DNA from: Hyphomicrobiales bacterium
GTDB lineage: Bacteria > Pseudomonadota > Alphaproteobacteria > Rhizobiales > Rhizobiaceae
Length of the DNA: 64,000 bases
Direction: 5' to 3'
NCBI GenBank assembly: GCA_900466605.1
Contig: UBMU01000019.1
Span: 1 to 64,000, forward strand
Shown: positions 1-8,273 of the stretch, piece after piece
Layout: each line of letters begins with the position of its first letter
Numbering within the stretch: the stretch's first letter is position 1
The notes under the pieces: generated by a model
The model's database searches: none
What the model was told of the DNA's origin: nothing
Seen by the model: the letters and a program-made list of their open reading frames with translations, nothing else
Translations under genes and position numbers: made by a program

Positions 1-102
1 TAAAACGGGGAGGATTACCGCGCTGCCGTTGAGCGTATCTGTGGAAAGCGTGTCGCGTAGACTGCCTCAACAATTCGACGCGAGGAACGCGCAACGAAAC
101 GT

Positions 103-123
103 TTCCTTGTTCCTTATTCCTTG
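103..123. repeat. Threefold heptamer tandem repeat
   Basis: Three adjacent 7-base units read TTCCTTG (103-109), TTCCTTA (110-116) and TTCCTTG (117-123). They lie about 70 bases before the first gene start. No function can be assigned; simple slippage is the plainest explanation. The rest of bases 1-189 shows no convincing gene. The first frame has only a 19-codon open stretch bounded by stops at 1-3 and 58-60. Confidence 0.5.
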
Positions 124-189
124 TTACACGAGCCACGCGGGCAACGAGAGCCACGCACGTCAGTTTCACCCACTCAAGCGAGCATCGCC

Positions 190-714
190 ATGAGCCACAT
201 CCCGCAGATCGACTACGCCAACGCCTCAGACCAGATCCGTGCCGCACATGATGAAGAGGTTAGGGTGCGCGGGCGCATGACAAACATGAAGCGAACGTTG
301 CTGCACTCCCCGGCGGCTCACCGGATCTACGCTGAGTGGTTTACGCTGCGCTCCGAGCTTTCAGCAATTCCCGATCGACCAATCTGGGTCTTCTCACACG
401 CGATTTCAAAAGCCTCGAACTCTAGAATCGCCATCACCTTCTTCCGCCGAGCGCTGATCAACGCAGGGTTCGACCCGGACGCTCTGGTGCTTTCTGAAGA
501 AGAGGTCCTTCTCGATACCTTTGGTAGGGCAATCGTTGCCGATTCCAACGCAATCCCCTCCGATACATGGACGAAGCTGAAGGATCGCTACGATGCCAAA
601 ACGCTTGTCGATCTTGTGGCTTTCGCTGGCATCATGCTTGCGACAGCGGTCTTCAACAATGTAGTTGAAGTCGACTTCGATCCAGAGCTCGAAGCCTTTG
701 CAGAGGCTGGTTAG
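190..714 (+). CDS. Carboxymuconolactone decarboxylase (CMD/AhpD-like) family protein
   Basis: A 174-residue all-helical protein resembling the carboxymuconolactone decarboxylase/AhpD fold. The pattern is an N-terminal stretch with MKRTLLHSP then AHRIYAEW, a central helix pair, and a C-terminal helical hairpin with DLVAFAGIMLATAVFNN. Family members are often peroxide or small-molecule reductases using a CxxC pair, but the central helix here (SHAISKASNSRIAITFF) has no cysteine, so the AhpD chemistry is unlikely. I chose the ATG at 190 because the 23 residues before it (from 121) are low-complexity and upstream of the family start. It converges on the flavoprotein gene ending at 791. Family assignment is good; substrate unknown. 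Confidence 0.6.
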   Translation: MSHIPQIDYANASDQIRAAHDEEVRVRGRMTNMKRTLLHSPAAHRIYAEWFTLRSELSAIPDRPIWVFSHAISKASNSRIAITFFRRALINAGFDPDALVLSEEEVLLDTFGRAIVADSNAIPSDTWTKLKDRYDAKTLVDLVAFAGIMLATAVFNNVVEVDFDPELEAFAEAG

Positions 715-753
715 CAGTCAGAATACATTTCACCTGCCACCCTAGCGCGGAGA

Positions 754-779
754 GCGTGTCCACGGGCTGGTGGACACGC
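754..779. terminator. Perfect hairpin between convergent genes
   Basis: A 10-base stem (GCGTGTCCAC at 754-763, GTGGACACGC at 770-779) closes a 6-base loop in the 76-base gap between two convergent stops. There is no T-run on either strand, so it may be a bidirectional mRNA 3' end or a simple inverted repeat rather than a classical terminator. Confidence 0.45.
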
Positions 780-790
780 ACCCACGCGGC

Positions 791-2230
791 CTAGGCGCAA
801 TCCCGCATTGACTTTACTTTTGTGGCCAACTCACCGGCCACAAAAGCCGCATGCTCAGTGATTTGTGGCAACCCCATCAATTCTCCGAAAGTGCCACGAG
901 CCAGCGGACCGGAAATAAGTAAACTCGGATCGGGGTAGCCGTCGGCACCAATCGCCTCCGAGCGCTCGGAACACGCGATTCCGAGACCGGTCGGGTCGAG
1001 CTGCAAGTGTGACTGATCGCGCAGGCTCGAAAGCCAGGCCCGACTTTCGAGAATGCCGCCATGCGCCGGACCGGTCGTAACGACAACGGCGTCGTAGCTC
1101 CGCTGCAGCGGCGCACCGTACCGCTGCCTAAGCTCTACGTGGATAGTCTCACTCTCGCGATTAACACGACCAACGGAGGCAGCGAGAACCTCCATCCGGC
1201 CCTCCGCGATCGCTTGCTCCAGCACCTCTTCCACTTGAGGCGCGATGCGGAACCGATGGACATCCCAATAGGGCCTGATATGACGCACAATTCTGCGCCG
1301 CTCCGAAACCGGCAGCTTCTGCCAGATTGCGTGACCATGGCTGCGTACCTGATCGATGACGACATGCCATGTCAGCCCAGCCAGCTTCGCTTCCGATATC
1401 GCCCGCCGGACACGCCGCAGCAATGCGGTTGCACTGTGAGCAGGCGCCGCCTCGAACTCACCCAACGGATCCTGCGCAAAAGGTGCATGTCCCCTTGATC
1501 TCAACCCTCGGCGCGAAATCGATGTGATCGGCCCCCTATGTCCAGTCCGCGCAAGCGAGGCGACGATGTCAGCGGCGGTAAGGCCATTGCCGACGATCAA
1601 TATGCGATCGTCGGGGCGGATCGCGTCAAGCGCTCCGGTGCGGGTGGAATCTGCTACAAATCGGTCGTGTCCCTCGAGAACTCGCAAGACAGCGGGCGTC
1701 GACGGCGAAGGGTGACTCGTTGCAATTACCACGAAATCCGCAACTATGTGACCGTCCTCGCTATCAGATATGTGCCAGAGCGCGCCGTCCCGGCGCACCT
1801 CAGTCACGATGGCGCGGTTATGGCGCACAGCGCCGTGCAGTACCAAGGGAGCGAGCGCCGAGGCCACGTACGCGCCGAAAACATGGCGTCGGGGAAAGAG
1901 GCTACCATCCGGCCGGTTGGCCTCCGGGTCGTCGGCCACGGCATCGTTGATGGCAATCCAGTCCAGAAAGTCTTCCGGCCGATCTGGTAGCAGGCTCATT
2001 CGAGCGGCGGGAACGTTGATGCGATGCGCCGGATCGGTTGTATCGTAGGCCAGCCCTCGACCGAGTTCACGTCTCGGCTCGAAAACCACAATTGCTGGTA
2101 TGGGGTCTGCAGATCGTGCCAAATGGTATGCCACACCCGCCCCAGAAACACCTCCCCCGATAATTGCCACCACGGGTCGGCGCCCGCTGCCGCGGGCACC
2201 ATGTCGAATCTTCTCGCTGTCCTGCTTCAC
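791..2230 (-). CDS. FAD/NAD(P)-binding oxidoreductase
   Basis: A 479-residue flavoprotein of the FAD/NAD(P)-binding (COG4529-like, pfam13454 type) group. A dinucleotide fold begins near residue 20 (VVAIIGGGVSGAGVAYHL). A second nucleotide-binding glycine motif follows near residue 210 (ILIVGNGLTAADIVASL), and INVPAARMSLLPDRPEDFLDWI near residue 75 is typical of the family. The substrate is not known. It is divergent from metQ across a 267-base region, which with the nearby LLM monooxygenase and taurine-type transporter suggests a role in organosulfur or methionine-derivative oxidation; that is inference from context. Starts at ATG 2230; full length for the family. Confidence 0.7.
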   Translation of the reverse strand: MKQDSEKIRHGARGSGRRPVVAIIGGGVSGAGVAYHLARSADPIPAIVVFEPRRELGRGLAYDTTDPAHRINVPAARMSLLPDRPEDFLDWIAINDAVADDPEANRPDGSLFPRRHVFGAYVASALAPLVLHGAVRHNRAIVTEVRRDGALWHISDSEDGHIVADFVVIATSHPSPSTPAVLRVLEGHDRFVADSTRTGALDAIRPDDRILIVGNGLTAADIVASLARTGHRGPITSISRRGLRSRGHAPFAQDPLGEFEAAPAHSATALLRRVRRAISEAKLAGLTWHVVIDQVRSHGHAIWQKLPVSERRRIVRHIRPYWDVHRFRIAPQVEEVLEQAIAEGRMEVLAASVGRVNRESETIHVELRQRYGAPLQRSYDAVVVTTGPAHGGILESRAWLSSLRDQSHLQLDPTGLGIACSERSEAIGADGYPDPSLLISGPLARGTFGELMGLPQITEHAAFVAGELATKVKSMRDCA

Positions 2231-2360
2231 TGCCCGCGGTCCAGATCACCGTTGCTTTGGAGCGTGCGTTTGTCCTTCACGCTCGGATGGTTTAACTTAG
2301 AGGCCGGCAAGCAGACCGGCAACGGCAATATTCTACAAAATCAATAGAATTTTTATCCCG

Positions 2361-2407
2361 CTATTGCGCGTGATGCCGAAGAGTATTTCCGTGCTGCAGC
2401 GCAATAG
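2361..2407. promoter_or_regulatory. 9-base inverted repeat upstream of metQ
   Basis: CTATTGCGC (2361-2369) and its exact reverse complement GCGCAATAG (2399-2407) are separated by 29 bases in the divergent region between the flavoprotein gene and metQ. It could be an operator pair or the closing stem of a leader RNA. It does not match the SAM-II or SAM-I riboswitch layout I know, so no riboswitch is claimed. The rest of 2231-2497 is AT-richer and presumably holds both promoters. Confidence 0.4.
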
Positions 2408-2497
2408 AGATCGGCTTGCTTGGTTTACCATCAACGGTTTTGAAATTATCTGGCCGTTCGAGGCTCGCCTCACCAAATCAAGACGGGAAACACCAAA

Positions 2498-3331
2498 ATG
2501 AACAAGAAGACGTCCAAATCAAGCCTGACACGTCGTGCAAGCCTCGCCGCGATCGCCGCCTCAACGGTCGCGCTGATTGCCTTTGCATCGCCTGTCGCTT
2601 CCTTTGCCGAAGACAAATCGATCAAGGTAGGGATCATGAGCGGCGAGGACGAAGACGTCTGGCGCGTCGTCAGCAGCGAAGCCGCCAAGAAGGGTCTCAA
2701 GATCGAGACTGTAATCTTCAACGACTATACGCAACCGAATGAAGCACTCGAACGCGGCGAAATCGACGCAAACGCGTTCCAGCACAAACCCTATCTCGAT
2801 AACCAGATCTCCCAGCACGGTTATCATATCCTACCGGTTGGATACACTGCCGTTTGGCCGATCGGCCTCTATTCCAAGAAACACAAGGCAGTCTCGGAAA
2901 TTCCGGAGCGTGCCACTATCGGCGTACCGAACGACCCGTCGAACGAAGGTCGCGCACTACGCGTTCTTCAGAACGAAGGCATTATCAAGCTCAAGGACGG
3001 AACGGGCATCCTCGCAACTGTCACCGACATTACCGAGAACCCGAAGAACGTCGAGATCAAGGAGCTCGATGCCGGTGTGGTCGGTCGTGCCATCGAAGAT
3101 CTGGATGCTGCGGTCGTGAACACCGATTGGGCCCTGAAGGCAGGGCTCTCTGCTTCTGACCGCATCGCGCAGGAGCCGATCGCGGACAATCCCTATCGCA
3201 ACTTTATCGCCGTCAAGCAAGGCAGCGAGAACGAAGCGTGGGTCAAGACACTGGTTTCGTCCTATCAGAACGATGCCGTTAAGGCCGAGTTCGATAAGGT
3301 GTATAAGGGTACTGGCGTCAGCGCCTACTGA
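2498..3331 (+). CDS. metQ: MetQ/NlpA-family methionine ABC transporter substrate-binding protein
   Basis: A 277-residue periplasmic binding protein of the NlpA/MetQ family, which captures D/L-methionine or related sulfur compounds for MetNI. The first ~37 residues are a signal peptide with a TRR n-region, hydrophobic core and ASFA cleavage site. The mature part opens with IKVGIMSGEDEDVW and contains NDYTQPNEALERGEIDANAFQHKPYLD, the ligand-binding signature of the family. There is no lipobox cysteine, so it should be a free periplasmic protein rather than the lipoprotein seen in enterobacteria. First gene of metQ-metN-metI; a strong hairpin follows it. Methionine versus another sulfur ligand cannot be settled from sequence. 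Confidence 0.88.
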   Translation: MNKKTSKSSLTRRASLAAIAASTVALIAFASPVASFAEDKSIKVGIMSGEDEDVWRVVSSEAAKKGLKIETVIFNDYTQPNEALERGEIDANAFQHKPYLDNQISQHGYHILPVGYTAVWPIGLYSKKHKAVSEIPERATIGVPNDPSNEGRALRVLQNEGIIKLKDGTGILATVTDITENPKNVEIKELDAGVVGRAIEDLDAAVVNTDWALKAGLSASDRIAQEPIADNPYRNFIAVKQGSENEAWVKTLVSSYQNDAVKAEFDKVYKGTGVSAY

Positions 3332-3365
3332 TCAACATTCGCGCCAGGGGGTTAGGCGCGTCGAA

Positions 3366-3402
3366 CAAGGCGGTCTGGGCGTTCCTTGCCCAGGCCGCCT
3401 TG
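3366..3402 (+). terminator. Intra-operon hairpin after metQ
   Basis: A 15-base stem (3366-3380 with 3388-3402, one G-U pair) closes a 7-base loop in the 93-base metQ-metN gap. No T-run follows, so an mRNA 3' stabiliser or partial terminator is more likely than a full stop. Confidence 0.6.
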
Positions 3403-3424
3403 GGCGTTTCCGAAGGGAAAGACC

Positions 3425-4510
3425 ATGAATTCTATTGTTTCGGCCTCCAGGATAGAGGCCCCGCCCGGGGAAGCGGCACAAGAAGTTGTCCGTCTTGTCG
3501 ATGTTCACCGGCATTTCGGCACCACGGCTGCACTCGACGGCATATCGCTCACCGTCCACAAGGGCGAAATCCTCGGCATCATCGGGCGCAGCGGTGCCGG
3601 CAAATCCACGTTGATCCGATGCCTCAACGGCCTGGAACGTCCTGATCGCGGCGAGATCGAAATCGAAGGTCGCAGCATCGTCGATCTCGACGAAAAGGAG
3701 TTGCAGCCGCTGCGTCGCCGCGTCGGCATGATTTTCCAGCACTTCAACCTGCTCGCGTCGAAGACCGTCGAGCAAAATGTCGCCCTGCCGCTGAAGATTG
3801 CCGGCGTGGGAAAGGCCGAACGTTTGAAGCGCGCGCATGAATTGCTTGAACTTGTCGGTCTCGAAGGCAAGGCAAAGTCATATCCATCGTCATTGTCCGG
3901 CGGCCAGAAACAGCGGGTCGGCATCGCCCGAGCGTTGGCTGCTCGTCCCGCATTGTTGCTCTCGGATGAAGCAACATCGGCACTCGACCCCGAAACGACC
4001 CGCTCAATCCTGGCCCTTCTGAAAGACATCAACCGCAAACTTGGGCTCACCATAGTACTTATCACCCATGAGATGGAGGTGGTGCGAAACATTGCAGATC
4101 GCGTTGCCGTTATTGATGCCGGCCGCATCGTTGAGGAAGGGCAGGTCTGGTCGGTCTTCGGTGATCCAAAGGCACCAATCACCCAAAGCTTGCTGTCAGG
4201 AAGCCGCCCACAACTGCCCGAGCACATTGCAGCGCGCCTATCGCCAACGTCAGGGCAAGAGGCAATCCTCAGCATCGACATGGCGGGACCTGCTGCCCAA
4301 GGAGCGGTGTTTGCCGATCTCTCCAATGCGCTGCCGCAATCCTTCCGGCTCGTACATGGCGGCATCGATCATATCCAGAACCAGCCGGTGGCGCGGTTCT
4401 TCATTGCTGTCCCGATGCGGGACCCGGCCCTAAAGGGAAAGGTTCTGCAGTTTCTGAAGACCCGATCAGCGCGGGTGGAGGTTCTCGGCTATGACACCGA
4501 TCATGTTTAA
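3425..4510 (+). CDS. metN: Methionine ABC transporter ATP-binding protein
   Basis: A 361-residue cytoplasmic ATPase that powers MetI. Walker A is GRSGAGKST (54-62), the signature LSGGQ lies at 157-161, Walker B is LLLSDEA (177-183) and the H-loop is in LITHEME. About 90 residues after the ATPase core match the C-terminal NIL ligand-sensing domain, which in MetN gives feedback inhibition by methionine. The ATG at 3425 is preferred over 3386 because GAAGGGAAA sits just upstream of it and the extra residues are not family-like. Its end overlaps metI by 20 bases, implying translational coupling. Confidence 0.9.
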   Translation: MNSIVSASRIEAPPGEAAQEVVRLVDVHRHFGTTAALDGISLTVHKGEILGIIGRSGAGKSTLIRCLNGLERPDRGEIEIEGRSIVDLDEKELQPLRRRVGMIFQHFNLLASKTVEQNVALPLKIAGVGKAERLKRAHELLELVGLEGKAKSYPSSLSGGQKQRVGIARALAARPALLLSDEATSALDPETTRSILALLKDINRKLGLTIVLITHEMEVVRNIADRVAVIDAGRIVEEGQVWSVFGDPKAPITQSLLSGSRPQLPEHIAARLSPTSGQEAILSIDMAGPAAQGAVFADLSNALPQSFRLVHGGIDHIQNQPVARFFIAVPMRDPALKGKVLQFLKTRSARVEVLGYDTDHV

Positions 4511-5144
4511 TCTTCTGCTTCGTTCCCTATGGGAAACGATCCTGATGACTGGTGCATCCGGGCTGATCTCGCTGGTTTTCGGCCTGCCACTTGGTCTCGC
4601 GCTGGTTCTCACGAACAAGGGCGGAATTGCCGAGAACGCCTGGGTGAATGGCATCCTCGGTGCCATCATCAACGGCTTCCGCTCCGTGCCGTTCATCATC
4701 CTGTTGGTGGCACTGATCCCGCTGACCCGCCTTATCGTCGGCACGGCGCTTGGTACCTGGGCAGCCATCGTGCCGCTCGCCATTGCCGCAACGCCTTACT
4801 ACGCACGCATTGCCGAAGTGTCGCTGCGCGAGGTGGATCGCGGCCTGATTGATGCCGTACGCGCCATGGGCGGCAATCGCTGGACAATCATTCGCGAAGT
4901 CCTCGTTCCGGAGGCGCTGCCGGGCATCGTCGCCGGCTTCACGGTCACACTGGTGACCCTGATTGGCGCATCAGCAATGGCCGGCGCAATTGGTGCAGGT
5001 GGTCTCGGTGATCTTGCCATCCGCTATGGCTACCAACGCTTCGAGACGACCGTAATGGTTGCTGTCGTTGCGGTGCTGATCGTACTCGTTTGCGGCATTC
5101 AATGGCTCGGCGACCGTTTGGTCACCCGGCTTGATCACAAGTAG
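4491..5144 (+). CDS. metI: Methionine ABC transporter permease
   Basis: A 217-residue inner-membrane permease with about five transmembrane helices, the usual size for MetI. The EAA loop that contacts MetN is visible around residues 120-145 (LIDAVRAMGGNRWTIIREVLVPEALPGIVAG). It starts inside the 3' end of metN, and its stop overlaps by 10 bases the stop of the convergent LLM monooxygenase gene. An in-frame ATG at 4503 is an alternative start. Together with metQ and metN it forms a complete importer. Confidence 0.9.
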   Translation: MTPIMFNLLLRSLWETILMTGASGLISLVFGLPLGLALVLTNKGGIAENAWVNGILGAIINGFRSVPFIILLVALIPLTRLIVGTALGTWAAIVPLAIAATPYYARIAEVSLREVDRGLIDAVRAMGGNRWTIIREVLVPEALPGIVAGFTVTLVTLIGASAMAGAIGAGGLGDLAIRYGYQRFETTVMVAVVAVLIVLVCGIQWLGDRLVTRLDHK

Positions 5145-6493
5145 CGAAACGCGGCGGCAGGGTGCGAAGATGGTAGCCTGCCGCTGCCGCCGAACAACTT
5201 TTGTCTAAGGGGGCCTTCGGCGTAGTCCGCCTTGAACAACCCGCGCTCCTGGAGCACGGGCACGACGAGATCGACAAAATCGCGCAGGCTTTCCGGGGCT
5301 ACCGTACGCGCCAGATTGAAGCCGTCCACGCCACCCTCCGAAACCCATGCGGCCAGGCGATCGGCCACCTGCTCGGCCGATCCTACGATTGGTTTCATGC
5401 GGCTGCCGAGTACCATTTGATCAATTATCTGACGCAGCGTCACGGGCTTTGGCGCCTCCTTGGTAATTGCTGCGAGCGCAGACTGATTTGCGTTGGTGGA
5501 TTGCTGTGCGATCGGCTCGTCGAGGCCGTATTTCGAGAAATCTACCCCTGTCGAGGCGGAATAGTGCGCCAGCGAGGCTTCCACGCTCGCGTGCCGGCGA
5601 TAGTCTTCTAGTTTTTCCAATGCTTCCTTCTCTGTGCGACCGACAACGACGCTGATGAGCCCAAGAACGCGCAAGGCATCAACCCCGCGCCCGAAGATCT
5701 CGGCCTTGCGTCGCAGGGCTTCAACTGTCGGCCGGGCCGCCTGCGGATTGGGTGCGGCGATGAAGACGCATTCGGCGTGGCGGGCTGCAAAATCTTGCCC
5801 CCGCGCCGAGGCGCCCGCCTGGAAGAGCAGCGGCGTTCGCTGCAGCGAGGGTTGCGAAAGATGAACGCCTTCCATCTTGTAATACTGGCCGTCATGCCTC
5901 ACTGCGCGGACTTTGGCCGGGTCGGCGAAGACGGCCCGCCTCTTATCGCGAAGCACCGCATCGTCGTCCCAGCTTCCTTCCCAAAGCTTGTAGAGGATCT
6001 CCAGATACTCCTCCGCCGCGTCGTAGCGCACATCATGGTCTGGTAGAGCATCAAAACCCATCGCACGCGCGGCGCTGTCGAGATAGCCGGTGACGATGTT
6101 CCATCCGATCCGGCCCTTTGTCAGGTGATCGAGAGTCGACATGCGCCGTGCCAACAGGTACGGCGGTTCGTAAGTCGTATTGACCGTTACACCAAATGCG
6201 AGATGCTTGGTGACATATGCCATAGCCGAGATCGGCATCAACGGATCGTTGACTGGAATTTGCGCCGCGGTTTCGATGACGGAGGCTGCGCTGCCCTTGT
6301 AGACATCATAAACGCCGACGATATCGGCCAGAAATATCCCGTCCAACATGCCTCGCTCCGCAGTGCGGGCAAAGTCCACCCAATAGTCGAGATCGGTATA
6401 GTGAAGCGACGTATCGCGTCTATGCGTCCACATGCCGTGGTTGATATGGCCAACGCAGTTCATGTCGAACGCGTAGATCTGCATCTGCCTCAT
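5135..6493 (-). CDS. LLM-class flavin-dependent monooxygenase (NtaA/SnaA/DszA type)
   Basis: A 452-residue bacterial-luciferase-like monooxygenase of the NtaA/SnaA/DszA group, which uses FMNH2 and O2 on organosulfur or aminopolycarboxylate substrates. Typical segments are the N-terminal NHGMWTH, TLDHLTKGRIGWNIVTGYLDSAARAMG near residue 125, and LLFQAGASARGQDFAARHAECVF near 225. No flavin reductase is encoded beside it, so FMNH2 would come from elsewhere. It is last in the tauA-tauB-tauC operon (63 bases after tauC), which points to desulfonation of an imported sulfur compound. Start at 6493 is supported by CAGGAA upstream; ATG 6484 is the alternative. Confidence 0.8.
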   Translation of the reverse strand: MRQMQIYAFDMNCVGHINHGMWTHRRDTSLHYTDLDYWVDFARTAERGMLDGIFLADIVGVYDVYKGSAASVIETAAQIPVNDPLMPISAMAYVTKHLAFGVTVNTTYEPPYLLARRMSTLDHLTKGRIGWNIVTGYLDSAARAMGFDALPDHDVRYDAAEEYLEILYKLWEGSWDDDAVLRDKRRAVFADPAKVRAVRHDGQYYKMEGVHLSQPSLQRTPLLFQAGASARGQDFAARHAECVFIAAPNPQAARPTVEALRRKAEIFGRGVDALRVLGLISVVVGRTEKEALEKLEDYRRHASVEASLAHYSASTGVDFSKYGLDEPIAQQSTNANQSALAAITKEAPKPVTLRQIIDQMVLGSRMKPIVGSAEQVADRLAAWVSEGGVDGFNLARTVAPESLRDFVDLVVPVLQERGLFKADYAEGPLRQKLFGGSGRLPSSHPAAAFRYL

Positions 6494-6556
6494 GTAATCG
6501 TTCCTGTGCCGGTATGTCCAACCGGCTTGCGAGCCACAGGGCGTCTGCGCGCCCTT

Positions 6557-7411
6557 CTAGCTCTTACCTTTCCATGGAACGAGGGTGGCTTCCAAGAGCC
6601 GAACGGCCGCACTGAAAGCGAATGCACAGGCAGCGATTATACCTATCCCGACAAAAACCACGTCGGTCGCCAAAAATTGGGATGCGGACATGATCATGTA
6701 GCCGATCCCCCGATTGGAGGCGATAAGTTCGGCCGCGACGAGCGTGCCCCAGCCGATGCCAAATGCGATGCGGATACCCGTCAGGATCTCAGGTAGGGCG
6801 GATGGCAATACGATGCTGGCAAGAAGCTGCCAGGGCCTGGCCCCAAGGGAGCGTGCCGCGTTGACGCGCTCGATTGGAAGCGAGCGCACGCCGGCCTGAG
6901 CCGAAAGGCAGATCGGTGCGAACATGGCAAGCACCAGCAGTGTCACCTTCGACGTCTCGCCGATTCCCAGCCAGATGATCATCAGCGGCAGATAGGCAAG
7001 CGGCGGTAGCGGCCAGTAAAACTCGATTGGCGTATCGAATATCCCCTTTGCCCAGCGATTGAGCCCCATGAGTAAGCCAATGGGGATGCCAAACGCGATG
7101 GCGATCGCCGCAGCCGTTGCGATCCGAAACAGACTTGCCGAGATGTGTTCACCAAGCGATGCTCCGGCGTAGCCGTCGTGATAGACAGCCCCGATCTGCG
7201 TTATGACCTCCTGCGGTGTTGGGAGGAAAAGACGCGACACCAACCCCAACTTGGCGACCAGCCACCAAGTGCCAATCAATACAACCGCCGTCGCCAAACT
7301 GATGACAAGCGTGCCGCCTTCTCCCACGCCGAAACCCTTCATCTGAACGGTTTTCGGTTGATCGGTTTCGCCCCGAACGACAACGCCCCTCGTGTCGATG
7401 ACATCGCTCAT
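6557..7411 (-). CDS. tauC: Taurine/aliphatic sulfonate ABC transporter permease
   Basis: A 284-residue inner-membrane permease of the TauC/SsuC family with about six transmembrane helices. The EAA loop NAARSLGARPWQLLASIVLPSALPEILTGIR and the following GWGTLVAAELIASNRGIGYMI segment are characteristic. Its start overlaps the stop of tauB by 4 bases, so the two are translationally coupled. TauC and SsuC cannot be separated by eye; the tau assignment follows the binding protein. Confidence 0.82.
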   Translation of the reverse strand: MSDVIDTRGVVVRGETDQPKTVQMKGFGVGEGGTLVISLATAVVLIGTWWLVAKLGLVSRLFLPTPQEVITQIGAVYHDGYAGASLGEHISASLFRIATAAAIAIAFGIPIGLLMGLNRWAKGIFDTPIEFYWPLPPLAYLPLMIIWLGIGETSKVTLLVLAMFAPICLSAQAGVRSLPIERVNAARSLGARPWQLLASIVLPSALPEILTGIRIAFGIGWGTLVAAELIASNRGIGYMIMSASQFLATDVVFVGIGIIAACAFAFSAAVRLLEATLVPWKGKS

Positions 7412-8214
7412 TCGGCGGCACTCCTGATCTCGTCGGAGCCATGCAGGATGGTCCGGATTTCTTCTCGCAAACTGGCAAACTCTGGTGCGGTTTTGATCGA
7501 TCTCGCATTGCCGGTCCGTGCGAACTCACGGACAAAATCAAGATCAAAACGTGCGACGATACGGCCCGGACGCGGCGACATCACCACCACCTGTGTGCCG
7601 AGGAATAGTGCTTCCTCGATCGAATGGGTAATGAAGAAGATGCGCTTTCCTGTGGCATTCCAGACCGATACGAGCAGTTCCTGCATCTGCTCTCGGGTCA
7701 GGCTATCCAAGGCACCGAACGGCTCATCCATCAGGAGCACGTCGGGATCGGCGGCAAGAGCGCGGGCAATGCCAACGCGCTGGCGCATACCACCGGACAA
7801 TTCATAGGGAAAGGCATTTGCGAAGTCGCTCAGACCGACCAAAGATAGAAGCTCTTGTGCGCGGGCCCGCCGTGCAGTCCTTGGAATTCCGGCAAACTGC
7901 AAACCAAGCCCGACATTGTCGACGACAGACTTCCAAGGCAGCAGCGTGTCCTTCTGAAACACGACACCACGATCGGCTCCAGGACGCGTAACCGGTCGCC
8001 CGTCAAGCGCAATCGTCCCCGACGAAAGAGGCAGAAAGCCAGCAATTGCATTAAGGAGCGTGGATTTGCCACACCCCGAGGCGCCGAGCGCCACGACGAA
8101 GCTGTTATCTGGAATGTCGAGGGAAACGCGGTCCAGGGCATGGACAGTGCGGCCATCCCGAGCCCTGAAATAGACGCTTGCGTGATCCACTTTGAGCATA
8201 GGTGGTCTCTTCAT
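7408..8214 (-). CDS. tauB: Taurine/aliphatic sulfonate ABC transporter ATP-binding protein
   Basis: A 268-residue ATPase. Walker A is GASGCGKST (44-52), the signature LSGGM is at 139-143, and Walker B is LLMDEP (160-165). The segment GADRGVVFQKDTLLPWKSV is typical of the Tau/Ssu/nitrate import ATPases. It sits between tauA and tauC. Neither the ATG at 8214 nor that at 8199 has a clear ribosome-binding site; a perfect hairpin lies immediately upstream. Confidence 0.83.
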   Translation of the reverse strand: MKRPPMLKVDHASVYFRARDGRTVHALDRVSLDIPDNSFVVALGASGCGKSTLLNAIAGFLPLSSGTIALDGRPVTRPGADRGVVFQKDTLLPWKSVVDNVGLGLQFAGIPRTARRARAQELLSLVGLSDFANAFPYELSGGMRQRVGIARALAADPDVLLMDEPFGALDSLTREQMQELLVSVWNATGKRIFFITHSIEEALFLGTQVVVMSPRPGRIVARFDLDFVREFARTGNARSIKTAPEFASLREEIRTILHGSDEIRSAAE

Positions 8215-8221
8215 ATTGTGA

Positions 8222-8245
8222 CGCTGGCGCGATCTCGCGCCAGCG
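8222..8245 (-). terminator. Intra-operon hairpin after tauA
   Basis: CGCTGGCGCG (8222-8231) pairs exactly with CGCGCCAGCG (8236-8245) around a 4-base loop in the 59-base gap between the tauA stop and the tauB start. There is no T-run; it probably protects the tauA mRNA end or reduces read-through. Confidence 0.65.
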
Positions 8246-8273
8246 CTTCAGAATGGGAGGATGATTTGTTATT

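Noticed and set aside
1..60. Short open stretch of 19 codons ending in TAG at 58-60
   Set aside because: It is preceded by an in-frame stop at bases 1-3 and has no start codon, so it is not the tail of a gene entering the window.
2361..2407. Possible SAM riboswitch before metQ
   Set aside because: The inverted repeat does not reproduce the SAM-II pseudoknot or SAM-I core that I know, so only a generic regulatory repeat is reported.
5152..5186. Near-perfect GC inverted repeat at the metI/LLM convergent ends
   Set aside because: It lies within the LLM coding region and has no T-run, so codon constraints may explain it.
6125..6796. 223-codon plus-strand frame across the LLM gene and tauC
   Set aside because: Antisense to two well-supported genes and spanning their junction; no family features.
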